This document shows, piece after piece, positions 15,781-16,133 of a stretch of 16,133 bases of DNA (its first letter is position 1; each line of letters begins with the position of its first letter). The notes under the pieces were generated by a model. The model searched no databases. It saw nothing but the letters and a program-made list of their open reading frames with translations, and was not told the DNA's origin. A program made the translations under genes and the position numbers. The stretch is from Neolecta irregularis DAH-3 (Eukaryota > Ascomycota > Neolectomycetes > Neolectales > Neolectaceae): assembly GCA_001929475.1 (NCBI GenBank), contig LXFE01003687.1, positions 196 through 16,328 on the forward strand. The letters run 5' to 3'.

Positions 15781-16133
15781 ATGCCTGTGCACGAGACAGG
15801 CGGGCGAGGCGGCAGAGCGAGATGGGAGAGAGGGGCACGAGGCGGGACAGGGTGCGCGCCCTGCTCGCCGCTAGGGCTCTGTGTGTATGCGCTGCCCGGG
15901 CTTGCATGGCCGCACCTGCTGCACGCGGCGGCAGCGATTGCGGGCGCGGAGCTGGGCGTGCTGCTGCTGGGGATGCTGGCGAACCCGTGGCTGTACTCTT
16001 CGGTGGCAGCCTGGCCGCAGCGTCGCCTTTGCGGTTGCCGATGTGCTACTCGCCCTGGCCGTGCACTGCTGCTCGAGACGGGCGGGAGAGGCAGGAGAAA
16101 TAGACGGGAGAGGCAGGAGAAATAAACGGGAGA
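15781..16133. other. GC-rich block, possible coding exon, unassigned
   Basis: Composition jumps sharply to GC-rich from about 15770. Two overlapping plus frames stay open to the end. One contains a hydrophobic, helix-like stretch (LPGLAWPHLLHA, then AGAELGVLLLGMLANPW), and a third frame near 16025-16070 reads FAVADVLLALAVH. This could be a small-intron gene for a membrane protein cut by the window end. However, high GC content alone keeps frames open and makes Ala/Leu/Arg-rich translations. I do not assign a product. Confidence 0.25.
16083..16133 (+). repeat. 22-bp tandem repeat running off the window
   Basis: Two units of CGGGAGAGGCAGGAGAAATA plus two bases (16083-16104 and 16105-16126, one mismatch), then the first 7 bases of a third unit at the window edge. 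Related purine-rich words also occur around 15795-15850. It is a minisatellite-type array of unknown total length. Confidence 0.8.

Noticed and set aside
1-16133. tRNA, rRNA, CRISPR or prokaryotic operon
   Set aside because: I scanned for tRNA T-arm-like words, regularly spaced repeats and Shine-Dalgarno-led gene runs. The few GGTTCGA-type words fall inside coding exons, and nothing else fits.

Overview
The window looks like chromosomal DNA of a fungus, most likely an ascomycete. The recognisable genes are an Fmp52-like dehydrogenase, an Ost3/Ost6 oligosaccharyltransferase subunit, a mitochondrial FtsJ-type rRNA methyltransferase (Mrm2), a delta-12 fatty acid desaturase, an eIF2D/Tma64 translation factor, an epoxide hydrolase and the recombination mediator Swi5. 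The introns are strikingly small and uniform. I could place 26 GT-AG introns by requiring that they restore family-conserved protein sequence in frame, and all are 31-49 nt long. The CCCTAA telomere-type repeat at 9884-9917 also fits a filamentous fungus. No prokaryotic signal, CRISPR array, tRNA or rRNA was seen.

Layout. 1-536: no gene. 537-1218 (+): Fmp52-like SDR. 1509-2871 (-): nuclear-type coiled-coil protein with one unresolved exon junction. 3092-4230 (+): Ost3/Ost6, seven exons, divergent from the coiled-coil gene. 4616-5509 (+): Mrm2, five exons. 5510-6530: decayed sequence with a probable P450 remnant, a possible solo LTR and an unrecognised 72-codon open frame. 6842-8209 (-): delta-12 desaturase, five exons. 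8519-9103 (-): hypothetical protein. 9200-9361: a clean non-autonomous hAT element with 8-bp target duplications, followed by another hAT-like end (9540), an interstitial telomeric repeat and small palindromes. 10257-10948 (+): THEM6-type thioesterase-like protein. 10966-12807 (-): eIF2D, convergent with it and only 17 bp from its stop. 13252-14448 (-): intronless epoxide hydrolase. 14968-15326 (-): Swi5, three exons. 15612-16133: a hAT-like left end and a very GC-rich block ending in a 22-bp tandem repeat that runs off the window.

The genes do not form a pathway. They are independent housekeeping and metabolic genes packed closely (protein glycosylation in the ER, mitochondrial rRNA modification, membrane lipid desaturation, translation re-initiation, homologous recombination). 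Mobile-element debris sits in the intergenic gaps. I found no convincing new multi-gene system. The observations most worth following up are the hAT MITE family, the telomeric repeat upstream of the thioesterase gene, the ultra-short intron regime, and two exon junctions (in eIF2D and in the coiled-coil gene) that cannot be joined in frame with GT-AG rules.
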